From assembly GCA_025655575.1 (NCBI GenBank), contig JAHXIP010000001.1:372001-436000 (forward strand): 64,000 nucleotides of DNA, given 5' to 3'. This stretch comes from Candidatus Thiodiazotropha sp. (ex Monitilora ramsayi). GTDB taxonomy: Bacteria > Pseudomonadota > Gammaproteobacteria > Chromatiales > Chromatiaceae. Made by a program: the position numbers and the translations under genes. Of this stretch, positions 17,361 to 26,849 are shown one piece after another; position 1 is the stretch's first letter; every line of letters starts with the position of its first letter. Below the pieces are notes generated by a model, which saw only the letters and a program-made list of their open reading frames with translations, did no database searches and was not told the origin of the DNA.

Positions 17361-19082
17361 ATGCGGTTTTTTTTCTACATACTGGCGAGCTTTTTACTGT
17401 CGATGCCAGTTGCGGCGCTTGATCTGAAAGTGGATGTTGACGGTCTTGAGAGTGAGCTGGAGGCGAATGTGCGCGCATTCCTCTCCATCGAGCAGGAGAG
17501 GCAGCATGAGGGATTAACGGTCTCCCGTCTGCGTCTGTTGCATGACAAGGCACCTGAGGAGATTCGTCAGGCGCTGCAGCCGTTCGGCTACTTTGCGCCC
17601 AAGATCGAATCTGAGCTGGAAACGCTGGATGCCTCGTATCTGGTCAAATATCGCATCGATTCGGGACCCCAGGTGCCGCTGAGTGAAGTCGATTTTCAGA
17701 TAACCGGGGATGGCGCGAACGATCCCATGGTGAAGGAGCGGTTTCCGCTATCGGTGGGAGATGCGCTCGATCTGGTCTTATATGAACAGGCCAAGCAATC
17801 CATTCTTTCGCGGGTGACGGAAAAAGGCTATCTGGAAGCGCACTACGCAGCTCATGAAGTGCGTGTGGATCGTGACAACTACACCGCCCGGATCAAGCTT
17901 CACCTGGAAACGGGTATGCGCTTCCGCTTTGGTGAGATCCGCTTCGAACAGGAGATTCTGAATCCTGAATTTCTCGCTCGTTATCTCAGTTTCGGCTCCG
18001 GTGATCCCTACAGCTATGAGAAGCTATTGGATCTGCAGGGTAAGCTGATAGACAGTGAATATTTCAAGCAGGTCGAGGTTAACTCAAGGCGCGATCAGAT
18101 CGAGGGGGACCAAATACCGGTAGATATCCTGCTCTCTCCCAATAAGAAGAACCGTTATCGTATCGGTCTGGGTTACTCCACCGATACGGGTCCCCGCCTG
18201 ACCCTGGACTGGAAGCGGCGGCGCATTGGCCGTGAGGGCCATCACATGCGCTCCGAGTTGCGTCTCTCCGGACCCGAGAAGTCGCTTACCAGCGAGTACA
18301 TCATCCCGCTGGAAAGGCCGACCGTGGATTACATCTCCTTCGGTGCCTCGCTTGATTATTACGATCTGGATACCAGCAAGGGAAACCGTGCACTGCTCAA
18401 CGCTTCGCACTCGGTCGGTCTTGAGCGGGGATGGCGCAGAACATTGACGCTGGATTACCTCTATGAGGATTTTGAAGTCGGTTCACAGGATGACAACGCC
18501 CGATTGCTGGTGCCGGGCGTTACCTGGTCCCGAATCAAGGGCGGCAGCCGGGAGTATGTCACAAAGGGCAAACTGCTCGAGTTCCATATCGAAGGGGCAT
18601 CCGATTCGGTGCTCTCAACCACCAGTTATGTACAGCTCTATACCCGGGACAAGTTTATACACAGTCTGAATGATGACTGGCGTGTGCTGGCGCGTATCGA
18701 GCTTGGGGCCACCTGGGCTGACGAGCTGACAGAGCTTCCACCCTCCAAGCGGTTTTATGCGGGTGGCGATAACAGTGTACGGGGGTTTGGTTATGAGGAT
18801 CTGGGTCCGAGAGATGGGAATGCTGAAGTCATTGGAGGGCGATATCTGGCGGTGGGCAGTCTGGAGATAGAGCGGCGCTTTGCGGGTAAGTGGAGTGGCG
18901 CTTTGTTCCTGGACAGCGGCAACGCCTTCGATCCTGATTTCGATGCTGAGACTGCGTATGGCTTTGGTTTGGGGGTGCGCTGGCGCTCTCCTGTCGGACC
19001 GCTGCGTTTTGACCTCGCCAGGGGTCACTACCTCGATGACCGGACACTCAGACTGCACGTGGTTTTGGGGCCGGAGTTATGA
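17361..19082 (+). CDS. tamA: TamA, outer-membrane Omp85-family translocation and assembly protein
   Basis: 573 residues. The ATG at 17361 gives a clear signal peptide (MRFFFYILASFLLSMPVAA, cleaved about residue 19). Three POTRA-like segments follow (residues about 20-260, including LHDKAPEEIRQALQPFGYF and LETGMRFRFGEIRF), then a 16-strand barrel of the bacterial surface antigen type with the signature GGDNSVRGFGYEDLGP and the terminal FDLARG-H-LRLHVVLGPEL strand. TamA in the outer membrane partners TamB in the inner membrane; the complex assists assembly of outer-membrane proteins and phospholipid transport across the periplasm. The stop overlaps tamB (ATGA). The ribosome site before 17361 is weak (GGGAG about 16 bases upstream). 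Confidence 0.94.
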   Translation: MRFFFYILASFLLSMPVAALDLKVDVDGLESELEANVRAFLSIEQERQHEGLTVSRLRLLHDKAPEEIRQALQPFGYFAPKIESELETLDASYLVKYRIDSGPQVPLSEVDFQITGDGANDPMVKERFPLSVGDALDLVLYEQAKQSILSRVTEKGYLEAHYAAHEVRVDRDNYTARIKLHLETGMRFRFGEIRFEQEILNPEFLARYLSFGSGDPYSYEKLLDLQGKLIDSEYFKQVEVNSRRDQIEGDQIPVDILLSPNKKNRYRIGLGYSTDTGPRLTLDWKRRRIGREGHHMRSELRLSGPEKSLTSEYIIPLERPTVDYISFGASLDYYDLDTSKGNRALLNASHSVGLERGWRRTLTLDYLYEDFEVGSQDDNARLLVPGVTWSRIKGGSREYVTKGKLLEFHIEGASDSVLSTTSYVQLYTRDKFIHSLNDDWRVLARIELGATWADELTELPPSKRFYAGGDNSVRGFGYEDLGPRDGNAEVIGGRYLAVGSLEIERRFAGKWSGALFLDSGNAFDPDFDAETAYGFGLGVRWRSPVGPLRFDLARGHYLDDRTLRLHVVLGPEL

Positions 19083-22000
19083 GTGCCGTGAAGCTCAAGC
19101 GATATCTTCTGATTATGCTGGCGGTGCTGGTATCGTTACTGGCGACACTGGTGATCGGTTTGGCAATTCTGCTCCACGCACCGGGTAGCGCCCCATGGCT
19201 CATATCCATTCTCGATGAAGCGACACCCTATGAGATTAGTGTGGTTTCCCTGGAGGGGAAATTGGCTGGTCCCCTATCGATTCAGCAGTTGAAGCTGACG
19301 GATGGGGATATGAACCTCGAAGCCGGAGAGATCAGGTTTGATTGGCATCCTGCCGCTTTGCTGAAGGGTGATCTGCATGTGATCGAGCTTAGCCTGCGGG
19401 ATATCGATATCGTTTTGCCGGCAGGAGAAACCCCGGTACAGGAGACCGAAAATACCCCTTTCGGTGGTGTGAATCTGCCGCTTAATCTGCAAGTCGACAA
19501 GCTACAGATAGACGATTTCAGCCTCTCAAATCCGGCCAGCCCTGATCCTGTCGTTATCGAGTCTCTGACATTCTCAGCCCATAGCCAGGCAGAACAGTTG
19601 ATGATTGACCAACTGGAGTTAGCTGCCTTTTCTTCACGGCTCAAGGTCACGGGTAGTCTGGCGCTCTCGGCGGGACTGCCGATGGATCTTACGGTGGATT
19701 GGCAGCATCGCCTGCCCGAGGGGCCCGAGCTTGCAGGCCGTGGTGGGATAAAGGGTGATCTGGACAAGCTCCAGGTTGTGCAGCTGCTGGATGCCCCGCT
19801 ATCGAGTGGGCTAGAAGCCAGTCTCTTCGATCTTGAAAGTAAACCTCGGTGGGAGGCAAAGCTGACCCTGACAGAAAGTGAGTTGGGTCGGCTGATGAAG
19901 GACTTCCCGCTGCAAGTGAACGGCATATTGGAGAGCCGGGGCACGCCAGAGGACATAGACGTGATTGCCGATCTCCAGCTGAGACAACCGGACTACGGAG
20001 AGGCCAGCCTGACACTGCGGGGTGATTACAGGCAGGACAAGTTCACAGCCGAGACACTGCGCCTGACAACGCCCACGGGTGCAAAGATCGAAGGCCGGGG
20101 CGAGTATCAGCTGGATGCATCGATGGGCCGCTTCTCTTCTCAGCTGACCTGGCAGGATCTGCGTTGGCCGCTACAGGGAGAGACAGTGCAAATCCAAAGT
20201 CGCCAGGGTGCGTTGAGCGTCACAGGTACACCGCAGGATTATCAATACACACTCACCCTGGATGCCCTATCACCGGGCCAGCCCAGCACCCAACTGGAAG
20301 CCTCGGGTCAGGGGGATCTCAAGAGTCTCAAGCTGCAGACATTGCTGGCAATATTTGAGGAGGGAAAACTGGCGGGGACGGGTGATCTGGCCTGGCACCC
20401 CAGCCTTCGGTGGCAGCTGCAATTGGAGGGTGACGGGATCAACCCGGCCCTATGGCAGCGGGACTTCCCCGGGCAACTGAGTCTCTTGCTGGCCACCAAC
20501 GGCCAAATCACTGAGGCGGGACTGCAGGCTGAGGTCAACCTGGAGCGGCTGCAGGGTCAGTTGCGTGACTATCCTGTCAACGCCAACGCTCTGGCGTCAG
20601 TGGAAGGTGAAAAACTTAGTGTCGAATCGCTGCAGGTACTGTCCGGAAAGAATCGTATAGCACTGAATGGGGTGATTGAAGAGAGCCTGGCGCTCGACTG
20701 GCAGGTGGATGCGCCGGCTCTTGAGTCTTTTTGGCCGGGCCTTGAAGGTCGTCTGGCTGGATCGGGCCGCCTGAGTGGGCCCAGGGATACGCCCCGCATC
20801 GAGGCCAAACTTGAGGGAGACAAGTTGCTATTTCAAGGCAACCGGATCAAAGGCCTTAAGCTTGACGCCGATGTGGCACTCTCCGGCGAACAGGTCGTGG
20901 AGCTGTCTCTTCTCGTCGATGAGCTGAGTGTGGGTTCAACAACCTGGAGCCGTTTGGATCTGGCGCTGGGGGGAACGATTCCCAAGCATAGACTTGATCT
21001 GAACATCAAGGGTAAAGCCGTACCGCAGGCCACAGTCAACATTGCGGCCGGATGGACTGATGCCTCTGAATGGATCGGCGCATTGCAGCATCTTAAGCTG
21101 GCCTTGCCGGACTCGGGTGAGTGGGTGCTTAAAGCGCCGGCTGGTTTTTCCTTGGCCGCCGATTCTCAACAGATGGACCACTTCTGTCTCGAATCCCAAG
21201 GTGCGAATCTCTGTGGCGCCTACAGCGGGTCTCTGGGCAAAGGCTGGGAGGGGCAGGCAAGTCTGCGTGAATTCCCCCTGGTGGTCCTACAGCCCTGGTT
21301 ACCGAATGGGTTACAGATCAGCGGCAAGGTAGCGCTGGATACCAAGCTGAAGTCGAGTGCAGGCGGTCAGCCTCTCGGTGAGTTGAATATCAAGCTGCCT
21401 GGGGGACGAGTGGGGCTTGATCTTTCAAGTGACAAAGAGAGTGTGAGCTTTGCCGACGGTTGGTTGAGCGCCACGCTCGACAAGCAGGGTGCCAGAGCGC
21501 AGATGAAACTCCCTTTGAAAGGACTGGGCGCCATTGAGGGGGAGGGTGAACTGCCTGGTATCAATCTCAATGCTGATGATTGGAATCAGCAATCCGTTGC
21601 AGCCCGGTTGATGATGAGCTTGGACGACCTGTCAATCATTTCACTGTTCTCGTCACAGTTGCAGAATGTACGGGGGAGAATTAAAGGGGATGTCAGCCTC
21701 GACGGTACATTGGGCAAGCCGAAGGTGGCGGGCGGCGTTGATTTGATCGAGGCTGCGCTGGATATTCCCGAATTGGGGCTGGAGCTGAGAGAGATGGCTG
21801 TGCAGGTGCAGTCTCAGTCACAAACACAATTAGGGCTGACAGGCAGTGTGCGTTCAGGTCAAGGCGTATTGCAACTAAAGGGTAGTCTGGGGCTGGACGG
21901 GGAGGCAGGTTTTCCTGTCAGGCTTGAGTTGCGGGGTAGTGACCTGACGGTGGCCAACATACCGCAAGCGGAGGTGCTCGTCACACCCAATATCAGCTTC

Positions 22001-22846
22001 GAACGGGATGGTTCACAGGCCAGACTGAAAGGTGAAATCCAGATCCCATTCGCCCGTATACGGCCGCGCAAACTGCCGACTTCAGCGGTAAACAGTTCAC
22101 CGGATCTGGTCATCGTCAGTGCGGACGCACCTGAACAGGACACGCTGGATAGCCACCTCTCCACCGAGCTGCGCATCGTATTCGGTGATCGGGTGAGTTT
22201 CGATGGGTTCGGCTTGCGTGGCAACCTTACAGGCAGACTGCTGGTCATAGATGAGCCGAAGCGTCCTGTGATTGGGCGTGGCAGAGTGGGTATCCGCGAC
22301 GGAACCTATCGGGCCTATGGACAGGATCTGCAAATCGAGCGGGGATTCGCCCTGTTTGTCGACAGCCCGGTAGACAACCCGGGTTTGGATGTCCGCGCTA
22401 TTCGAGAGATCGATGAGGTGACTGCGGGCATCCGGGTCGGTGGTACGCTGAAATCGCCCAAGATTGATCTTTTTTCTACGCCTGCAATGAGTGAAAGCGA
22501 TGCACTGACCTATCTGGTTACCGGACGACCGCCAGGTGAAGGCGGTGGTGAGTCAGTGGGGCTGGCAGCCGCCCTGAGAGCTTCAGGCGCGGGTTCGGCA
22601 GCTGAAGAAGTGGCTCGCCAATTGGGTTTGGACGAGCTTAGGGTGGATGCGGGGAGCGGCCTTGAAGAGGCCTCGGTGGTGGCGGGAACCTATCTGTCAC
22701 CAAGGCTCTACCTGCAGTACATCAATGAGCTGGCATCCCGTGAAACCAAACTGAGGATGCGCTACGACATCAACAAGCGCCTGCAGCTGGAAGCAGAGAC
22801 GGGAAAGTCACAAGCCAGCGATCTTTTTTATACCTTCGATCGTTAA
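19079..22846 (+). CDS. tamB: TamB, inner-membrane-anchored translocation/assembly and lipid-transport protein
   Basis: 1255 residues, typical for the family. It starts with a single membrane helix (LLIMLAVLVSLLATLVIGLAILL, residues about 9-31), followed by a very long beta-rich region of repeating strands that forms the hydrophobic groove of AsmA/TamB-type bridges. The conserved C-terminal DUF490 domain is clear (YLVTGRPPGEGG, then GTYLSPRLYLQYINELASRE, ending LFYTFDR). It overlaps the tamA stop by four bases, so the two subunits are made together. A second member of this superfamily, AsmA-like, is at the left edge of the window. No oddities seen. Confidence 0.95.
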   Translation: MSAVKLKRYLLIMLAVLVSLLATLVIGLAILLHAPGSAPWLISILDEATPYEISVVSLEGKLAGPLSIQQLKLTDGDMNLEAGEIRFDWHPAALLKGDLHVIELSLRDIDIVLPAGETPVQETENTPFGGVNLPLNLQVDKLQIDDFSLSNPASPDPVVIESLTFSAHSQAEQLMIDQLELAAFSSRLKVTGSLALSAGLPMDLTVDWQHRLPEGPELAGRGGIKGDLDKLQVVQLLDAPLSSGLEASLFDLESKPRWEAKLTLTESELGRLMKDFPLQVNGILESRGTPEDIDVIADLQLRQPDYGEASLTLRGDYRQDKFTAETLRLTTPTGAKIEGRGEYQLDASMGRFSSQLTWQDLRWPLQGETVQIQSRQGALSVTGTPQDYQYTLTLDALSPGQPSTQLEASGQGDLKSLKLQTLLAIFEEGKLAGTGDLAWHPSLRWQLQLEGDGINPALWQRDFPGQLSLLLATNGQITEAGLQAEVNLERLQGQLRDYPVNANALASVEGEKLSVESLQVLSGKNRIALNGVIEESLALDWQVDAPALESFWPGLEGRLAGSGRLSGPRDTPRIEAKLEGDKLLFQGNRIKGLKLDADVALSGEQVVELSLLVDELSVGSTTWSRLDLALGGTIPKHRLDLNIKGKAVPQATVNIAAGWTDASEWIGALQHLKLALPDSGEWVLKAPAGFSLAADSQQMDHFCLESQGANLCGAYSGSLGKGWEGQASLREFPLVVLQPWLPNGLQISGKVALDTKLKSSAGGQPLGELNIKLPGGRVGLDLSSDKESVSFADGWLSATLDKQGARAQMKLPLKGLGAIEGEGELPGINLNADDWNQQSVAARLMMSLDDLSIISLFSSQLQNVRGRIKGDVSLDGTLGKPKVAGGVDLIEAALDIPELGLELREMAVQVQSQSQTQLGLTGSVRSGQGVLQLKGSLGLDGEAGFPVRLELRGSDLTVANIPQAEVLVTPNISFERDGSQARLKGEIQIPFARIRPRKLPTSAVNSSPDLVIVSADAPEQDTLDSHLSTELRIVFGDRVSFDGFGLRGNLTGRLLVIDEPKRPVIGRGRVGIRDGTYRAYGQDLQIERGFALFVDSPVDNPGLDVRAIREIDEVTAGIRVGGTLKSPKIDLFSTPAMSESDALTYLVTGRPPGEGGGESVGLAAALRASGAGSAAEEVARQLGLDELRVDAGSGLEEASVVAGTYLSPRLYLQYINELASRETKLRMRYDINKRLQLEAETGKSQASDLFYTFDR

Positions 22847-22929
22847 CAATATCCGTACGAACAATATGTTTCGTATGGAATTCTGTTGTTGCTGAACCGC
22901 TAAAATCAGATGACAAGCGATTATCGGAA

Positions 22930-23376
22930 ATGAGCATGAGTGAGTCACCACAACAGACGAGAGTTTTTGAATCACCCGCCGTGGCTGAAGCCCATTTTTA
23001 TGAAGCCTTCGCCAATATTGATGGTCAACTGATGTCTGAAGTCTGGCTCGATAAAGAAGCGGTTTATTGTATTCATCCCAGTGGACAGCCGCTGATAGGT
23101 TCACAGGCGGTGCTGGATAGCTGGCGCGCCATGTTTAAGGGCGGACACCCGCTGGCGCTCTTCTACAGGGTGGTACAAAAGCAGGTGAGTGATGGGATGG
23201 CGCTACACTTGGTGGAGGAGACACTGAGCTCACAGGACGGCAGCCGGCGTGGTCTGGTAATGGCGAGTAACTGCTATCTGAAAACAGAGACCGGGTGGCG
23301 ACTCTTCAGTCACCATGGTTCACCCATGGTTAAGCCGCAAACGGAGAAGACAGGGGCGTCAGCGCAGGTCCACTGA
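22930..23376 (+). CDS. SnoaL-like / NTF2-fold protein
   Basis: A 148-residue soluble protein with the NTF2/SnoaL fold of the DUF4440 kind: AVAEAHFYEAFANIDGQLMSEVW, then VYCIHPSGQPLIGSQAVLDSW (helix-strand pattern), then SNCYLKTETGWRLFSHHGSP at the C-terminal strands. Homologues often bind or transform small hydrophobic molecules, but many have no assigned activity. Two ATGs lie close together; the second (22936) has the better spaced GGAA. A hairpin CCACTGA/TCAGTGG (23370-23396) overlaps the stop codon and may help end transcription. It is a stand-alone gene after tamB. Confidence 0.8.
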   Translation: MSMSESPQQTRVFESPAVAEAHFYEAFANIDGQLMSEVWLDKEAVYCIHPSGQPLIGSQAVLDSWRAMFKGGHPLALFYRVVQKQVSDGMALHLVEETLSSQDGSRRGLVMASNCYLKTETGWRLFSHHGSPMVKPQTEKTGASAQVH

Positions 23377-24097
23377 TAGGATTCTCCGCTCAGTGGAGAT
23401 GGGCCGCCAAGTTTGCTAAGCAGCCGTCGGTTTTTCTCAGGCGTCAGTTGCTACTGCGAACTGCGTCGAAATCATCCGCGATGAGTGATCTGCTGATGAA
23501 GAATGCCTCAGTATTCGCTGGTTTCTGTCGGCTTTTCTTCTCTACCTGGATCGGGCATTCATGGGGCTGCCAGTCGCAGGCGATCCCATTCAGGACCTGG
23601 TGTGGACATTCACTGCAGGAGCGGAGTTTGTAAGGGCCAGTCATCGTCTTGTGCTCAAAAAAAGTAGGTGGTCGTAAGGGTTAAACTAGCACAATATCAG
23701 TCGATTACAATCAACTCTTTTGTAAAAATGGCAGAATTGTGACCTAAGTAACTGGTTTTCATCGGTCGAGTATTTCGGACTCGTCCGGGAAACTGCCAAG
23801 AGTGATTGTATGAGATTGAAATCAGGAGACTGATATCAAACAGCGTGCTCATTAAAGCTAGCGGCGATAAGAACGAAATATTTATATCTTATTGACAGAA
23901 ATTCAGAAGAATTTCACAACTCACCCGATGGGCAGTAAATGATCGGTGGGGTATCCAGGCTTGCAGCATGATATGCAACTGAGGAAAAGACTTCCTAACA
24001 CTTTGTGTATACTCCATAAACATGTAGAGGCGGTTATTCACGGCGGATATGCCCTAGTTGATCCCGCAAACCCACCCAGTTAGGGCTTCATTCAACG
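23377..24097. other. Long intergenic region before gspA
   Basis: 721 bases with no confidently assigned gene other than the weak small frame at 23444-23644. Visible pieces are a TATACT at about 24007 that could be a -10 element for gspA and an inverted repeat GCCCTA/TAGGGC (about 24051-24087) just upstream of the gspA ATG whose loop contains the short G/A-poor leader. I compared it by eye with common riboswitch cores (c-di-GMP, TPP, cobalamin) and found no match. Function unknown. Confidence 0.4.
23444..23644 (-). CDS. Possible small cysteine-rich protein
   Basis: A 66-residue frame opening at the ATG at 23644. It contains CSECPH and CDWQPHEC, that is two pairs of cysteines with interspersed histidines, a pattern that could bind zinc or an Fe-S cluster, followed by a charged tail. 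No good ribosome-binding site is visible and no homologue is recognised. The opposite strand has a frame of similar length, so coding status is uncertain. I list it because it is the only protein-like sequence in a 720-base gap. Confidence 0.3.
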   Translation of the reverse strand: MTGPYKLRSCSECPHQVLNGIACDWQPHECPIQVEKKSRQKPANTEAFFISRSLIADDFDAVRSSN

Positions 24098-25921
24098 ATG
24101 TTTCACGAATATTTCGGGATCGCTGAAGATCCTTTTTCCATCACACCGGACACCCGGTACCTGTTCCTCAGCGAGAGGCACCGAAACGCCTTTGCGCATC
24201 TGCTTTACGGTGTTGCCGAGGGGGGTGGCTTTGTTCAGCTGACCGGTGAAGTGGGGACCGGGAAAACGCTGCTGTGCCGCAATCTGCTGGCCCAATTGCC
24301 GAACGAAGTGAATGTCGCACTGATCTTCAATCCCCGCCTGACACCATTGGAGTTGGTGGCGAGCATCTGCGACGAACTCAAGGTGCTTTATCCCATCGGT
24401 TGTACCAGCATTAAGGAGATTGTCGACTTCCTCAACGCCTTTTTATTGGAGAGTCACCAACAGGGCCGCAGGACGGTGGTGGTTATAGATGAAGCACAAA
24501 ACCTGAGCTACGAGGCACTGGAGCAGGTACGCTTGCTGACCAATCTGGAAACCGAAAAGCAGAAACTGTTGCAGATCATTCTGGTGGGACAGCCGGAGCT
24601 GAAAAGTTTGTTGGAGCAACCCGAGTTGAGGCAACTTGCACAGCGCATTACTGCCCGCTACCACCTCACGCCACTCTCAGCCAAAGAGACCCGTGACTAT
24701 GTACAACACCGTCTTAAAGTGGCGGGACTGGGTAATGAGTTGTTTAACCCGGGTGCGTTACGGGCGCTTTACCGGTTGACCGGAGGGGTTCCCAGGTTGG
24801 TCAATGTCCTCTGTAATCGCGCCATGATGGCTGCGTATGGTACGGATACTCGGACGATCAATGCCCGGTTGTTGCGTCGGGTATCCAACGAGTTGGCGGG
24901 TATGGAGGAGACTAAGCATTCCGGTCTGCGTTGGGGTTGGGTGGTTGCGGTGGCTGTGGTGTTTGGTCTGGGCCTGCTGGCTATTCAACAGGCCGAGAGA
25001 CTTGAGCGCTGGTTGGGTAGAACAGTGCCTGCAGTGGTCAGTGCGGAAAGAGAAGCTCCACAACCTGAAGCCGTTACACCGGTCACGGTAGATCCAGCCA
25101 CACCTGTGGCTGCTGAAGATGAGGTTGTCTTGCCGTCGGCTCCGGCAGCGGAGATAGTGCCTGTTACTGAGCCAGCAGTCATTCCAGCGGAGCCGGTTGA
25201 TGATCCGGTTGCAGCAGAGACACCCATCGAAAAGCCGGCCATGCCGATGGATTCTCCTACAGATGTTCCGCCGACAGAGACCCAACCCGAAGGTGACTCA
25301 TCACTAAGCCTGATGGGCCTCCTGGGCAATCAGAACAATGCTTTTGCTACGCTCTTCGGTTACTGGCAATCCGTTTATCCTATGGATGACGATACGCGCT
25401 CTGCCTGTGAAAGGGCTGAGCAGGTTGGTTTGAGTTGTATCTATGGCCGTGGTGATTGGCAGAATCTGGCGTATTACAACCGTCCCGCTGTGATCGAGCT
25501 GTTGCTGGATGACGGGCACAGATACCATGTGGTGGTCAGTGCGTTGGATGAGAGTCGAGTCACACTCGACCTGGAAGCCAGGCGGTTGTTATTCTCCCGC
25601 GATGAGATCGAACCCCTGTGGACCGGGAGCTACATTGTTCTATGGCGCCCACCCAATCTCACAGATGAGTCGGTAAGCATCGGCAATAGAGGGCGGGATG
25701 TGGCCTGGGTCATATCCATGCTTGATCGGATCGAAGGGGTGCTGACCGAGTATGACCCTAATGATGTCCGCTTCAATCGGGCATTGAAAGAGCGGGTAAT
25801 ACGGTTTCAGCAATCCCAGGGGTTGGTATCCGATGGGATTGTGGGGAAGAAGACAATTATTATGTTGAGCGTTGCCGTCAGCGACTCCACAACACCGGTT
25901 CTACGCCGGAGCGAGAGCTGA
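24098..25921 (+). CDS. gspA: GspA/ExeA-type AAA ATPase with peptidoglycan-binding domain
   Basis: 607 residues. The N-terminal AAA domain has MFHEYFGIAEDPFSITPD, Walker A TGEVGTGKTLL (about 50-60), Walker B VVVIDEAQNL (about 128-137), and the family LVGQPELKSLL. A single membrane helix follows at about residues 275-295 (WGWVVAVAVVFGLGLLAI), then a low-complexity Pro/Ala/Glu/Val linker, a cysteine-containing domain (SACERAEQVGLSCIYGRGDW) and a C-terminal PG_binding_1 domain (LKERVIRFQQSQGLVSDGIVG). ExeA with ExeB helps multimerise and insert the type II secretion secretin through the cell wall. The start of gspB is one base after its stop. The type II secretion operon itself is not in this window. 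Confidence 0.92.
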   Translation: MFHEYFGIAEDPFSITPDTRYLFLSERHRNAFAHLLYGVAEGGGFVQLTGEVGTGKTLLCRNLLAQLPNEVNVALIFNPRLTPLELVASICDELKVLYPIGCTSIKEIVDFLNAFLLESHQQGRRTVVVIDEAQNLSYEALEQVRLLTNLETEKQKLLQIILVGQPELKSLLEQPELRQLAQRITARYHLTPLSAKETRDYVQHRLKVAGLGNELFNPGALRALYRLTGGVPRLVNVLCNRAMMAAYGTDTRTINARLLRRVSNELAGMEETKHSGLRWGWVVAVAVVFGLGLLAIQQAERLERWLGRTVPAVVSAEREAPQPEAVTPVTVDPATPVAAEDEVVLPSAPAAEIVPVTEPAVIPAEPVDDPVAAETPIEKPAMPMDSPTDVPPTETQPEGDSSLSLMGLLGNQNNAFATLFGYWQSVYPMDDDTRSACERAEQVGLSCIYGRGDWQNLAYYNRPAVIELLLDDGHRYHVVVSALDESRVTLDLEARRLLFSRDEIEPLWTGSYIVLWRPPNLTDESVSIGNRGRDVAWVISMLDRIEGVLTEYDPNDVRFNRALKERVIRFQQSQGLVSDGIVGKKTIIMLSVAVSDSTTPVLRRSES

Positions 25922-25922
25922 C

Positions 25923-26807
25923 ATGTCTTCGATACTCGAAGCGCTCGAAAGAGCTGAAGGAGAACGGGGACGTGAGAGTGGGCGGCCCGCTTTACAGCCT
26001 GTTTCCAGTGTGCCAAATAGCAGACGTTTTGATCTTCGCATGATAGTCATCATCGTCTTGCTGATCCTTGTGAGCAACATGGTGATCTGGTTGTTTGTAC
26101 AGCGCACCACGCCTCAAGATGAGGAGCTTATCTCAGGCAAGCCCGAGCAGACTGTGCTGTCCGAGGCTAAGCAGACGCCACCCGTCATCGAGAAAAAGAA
26201 AGTGCCTGCTGCTGAAGCGCCGAAGCCTGCGCTCAGTGTGCCGGAACAACTCAAGCGTACAACCGCGCCCAGTGCGAAACCACTGATTGATGAAGCTGTG
26301 GTAGCCCGTCCACAACCCGCATCCAGGCGTGTAGCACCGGTTCAGCTACCGGCGACAAATTCCGTACCGAAGGATAGTGTCATGCCTGCTGAGGGTGGAG
26401 CGACCCAACCTGTCGAAGCGGAAAAGACCAAAATCAGTCGTGATGAGCTACCTCTACCGCAGGTGACAGCAAGCCAAAAGCAGTCAGAACAGAATGAGGT
26501 GTCGCAGCCACCTCAAGAAGCTGTCGTGATTTCAGCACTTCCTGAGAGTGAGCCGGATCAGGTGGAGGTCGAACAGATCCCTCTGGTGTGGGAACTTCCG
26601 CAAAGCCTTCGTGAAAAAATCCTGCAACTGAAAAGTAGCATACACGTCTATTCCGACACGCCGGAGCAGCGTTTCGTCATCATCAATATGAAACGTTACA
26701 AGGAAGGCGACAGCTTACAGCCTGATGGTTTTCGACTCGAAAGGATTGATCGGGATGGTGTCGTTATCGATCATGGTGACGGGCTGGTGCGTCTGATGCG
26801 TCGATAG
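25923..26807 (+). CDS. gspB: GspB/ExeB-type general secretion pathway protein
   Basis: 294 residues starting at the ATG at 25923, one base after the gspA stop (the frame is open a little further upstream inside gspA, which I discount). The N-terminus is the short cytosolic signature MSSILEALERAEGERG, followed by a membrane helix (about 42-59, MIVIIVLLILVSNMVIWL), a long Pro/Ala/Gln/Lys-rich periplasmic linker, and the compact C-terminal GspB domain (VWELPQSLREKILQLKSSIH, then RFVIINMKRYKEGD, then GVVIDHGDGLVRLMRR). It is the inner-membrane partner of GspA in secretin assembly. Confidence 0.9.
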   Translation: MSSILEALERAEGERGRESGRPALQPVSSVPNSRRFDLRMIVIIVLLILVSNMVIWLFVQRTTPQDEELISGKPEQTVLSEAKQTPPVIEKKKVPAAEAPKPALSVPEQLKRTTAPSAKPLIDEAVVARPQPASRRVAPVQLPATNSVPKDSVMPAEGGATQPVEAEKTKISRDELPLPQVTASQKQSEQNEVSQPPQEAVVISALPESEPDQVEVEQIPLVWELPQSLREKILQLKSSIHVYSDTPEQRFVIINMKRYKEGDSLQPDGFRLERIDRDGVVIDHGDGLVRLMRR

Positions 26808-26849
26808 CCATCACAGCAATTATGAAATTAGAGTAATCAGGCCTTGGGC

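Noticed and set aside
23377..24097. Possible c-di-GMP or other riboswitch in the gap before gspA
   Set aside because: No conserved core of the common riboswitch classes could be matched by eye.
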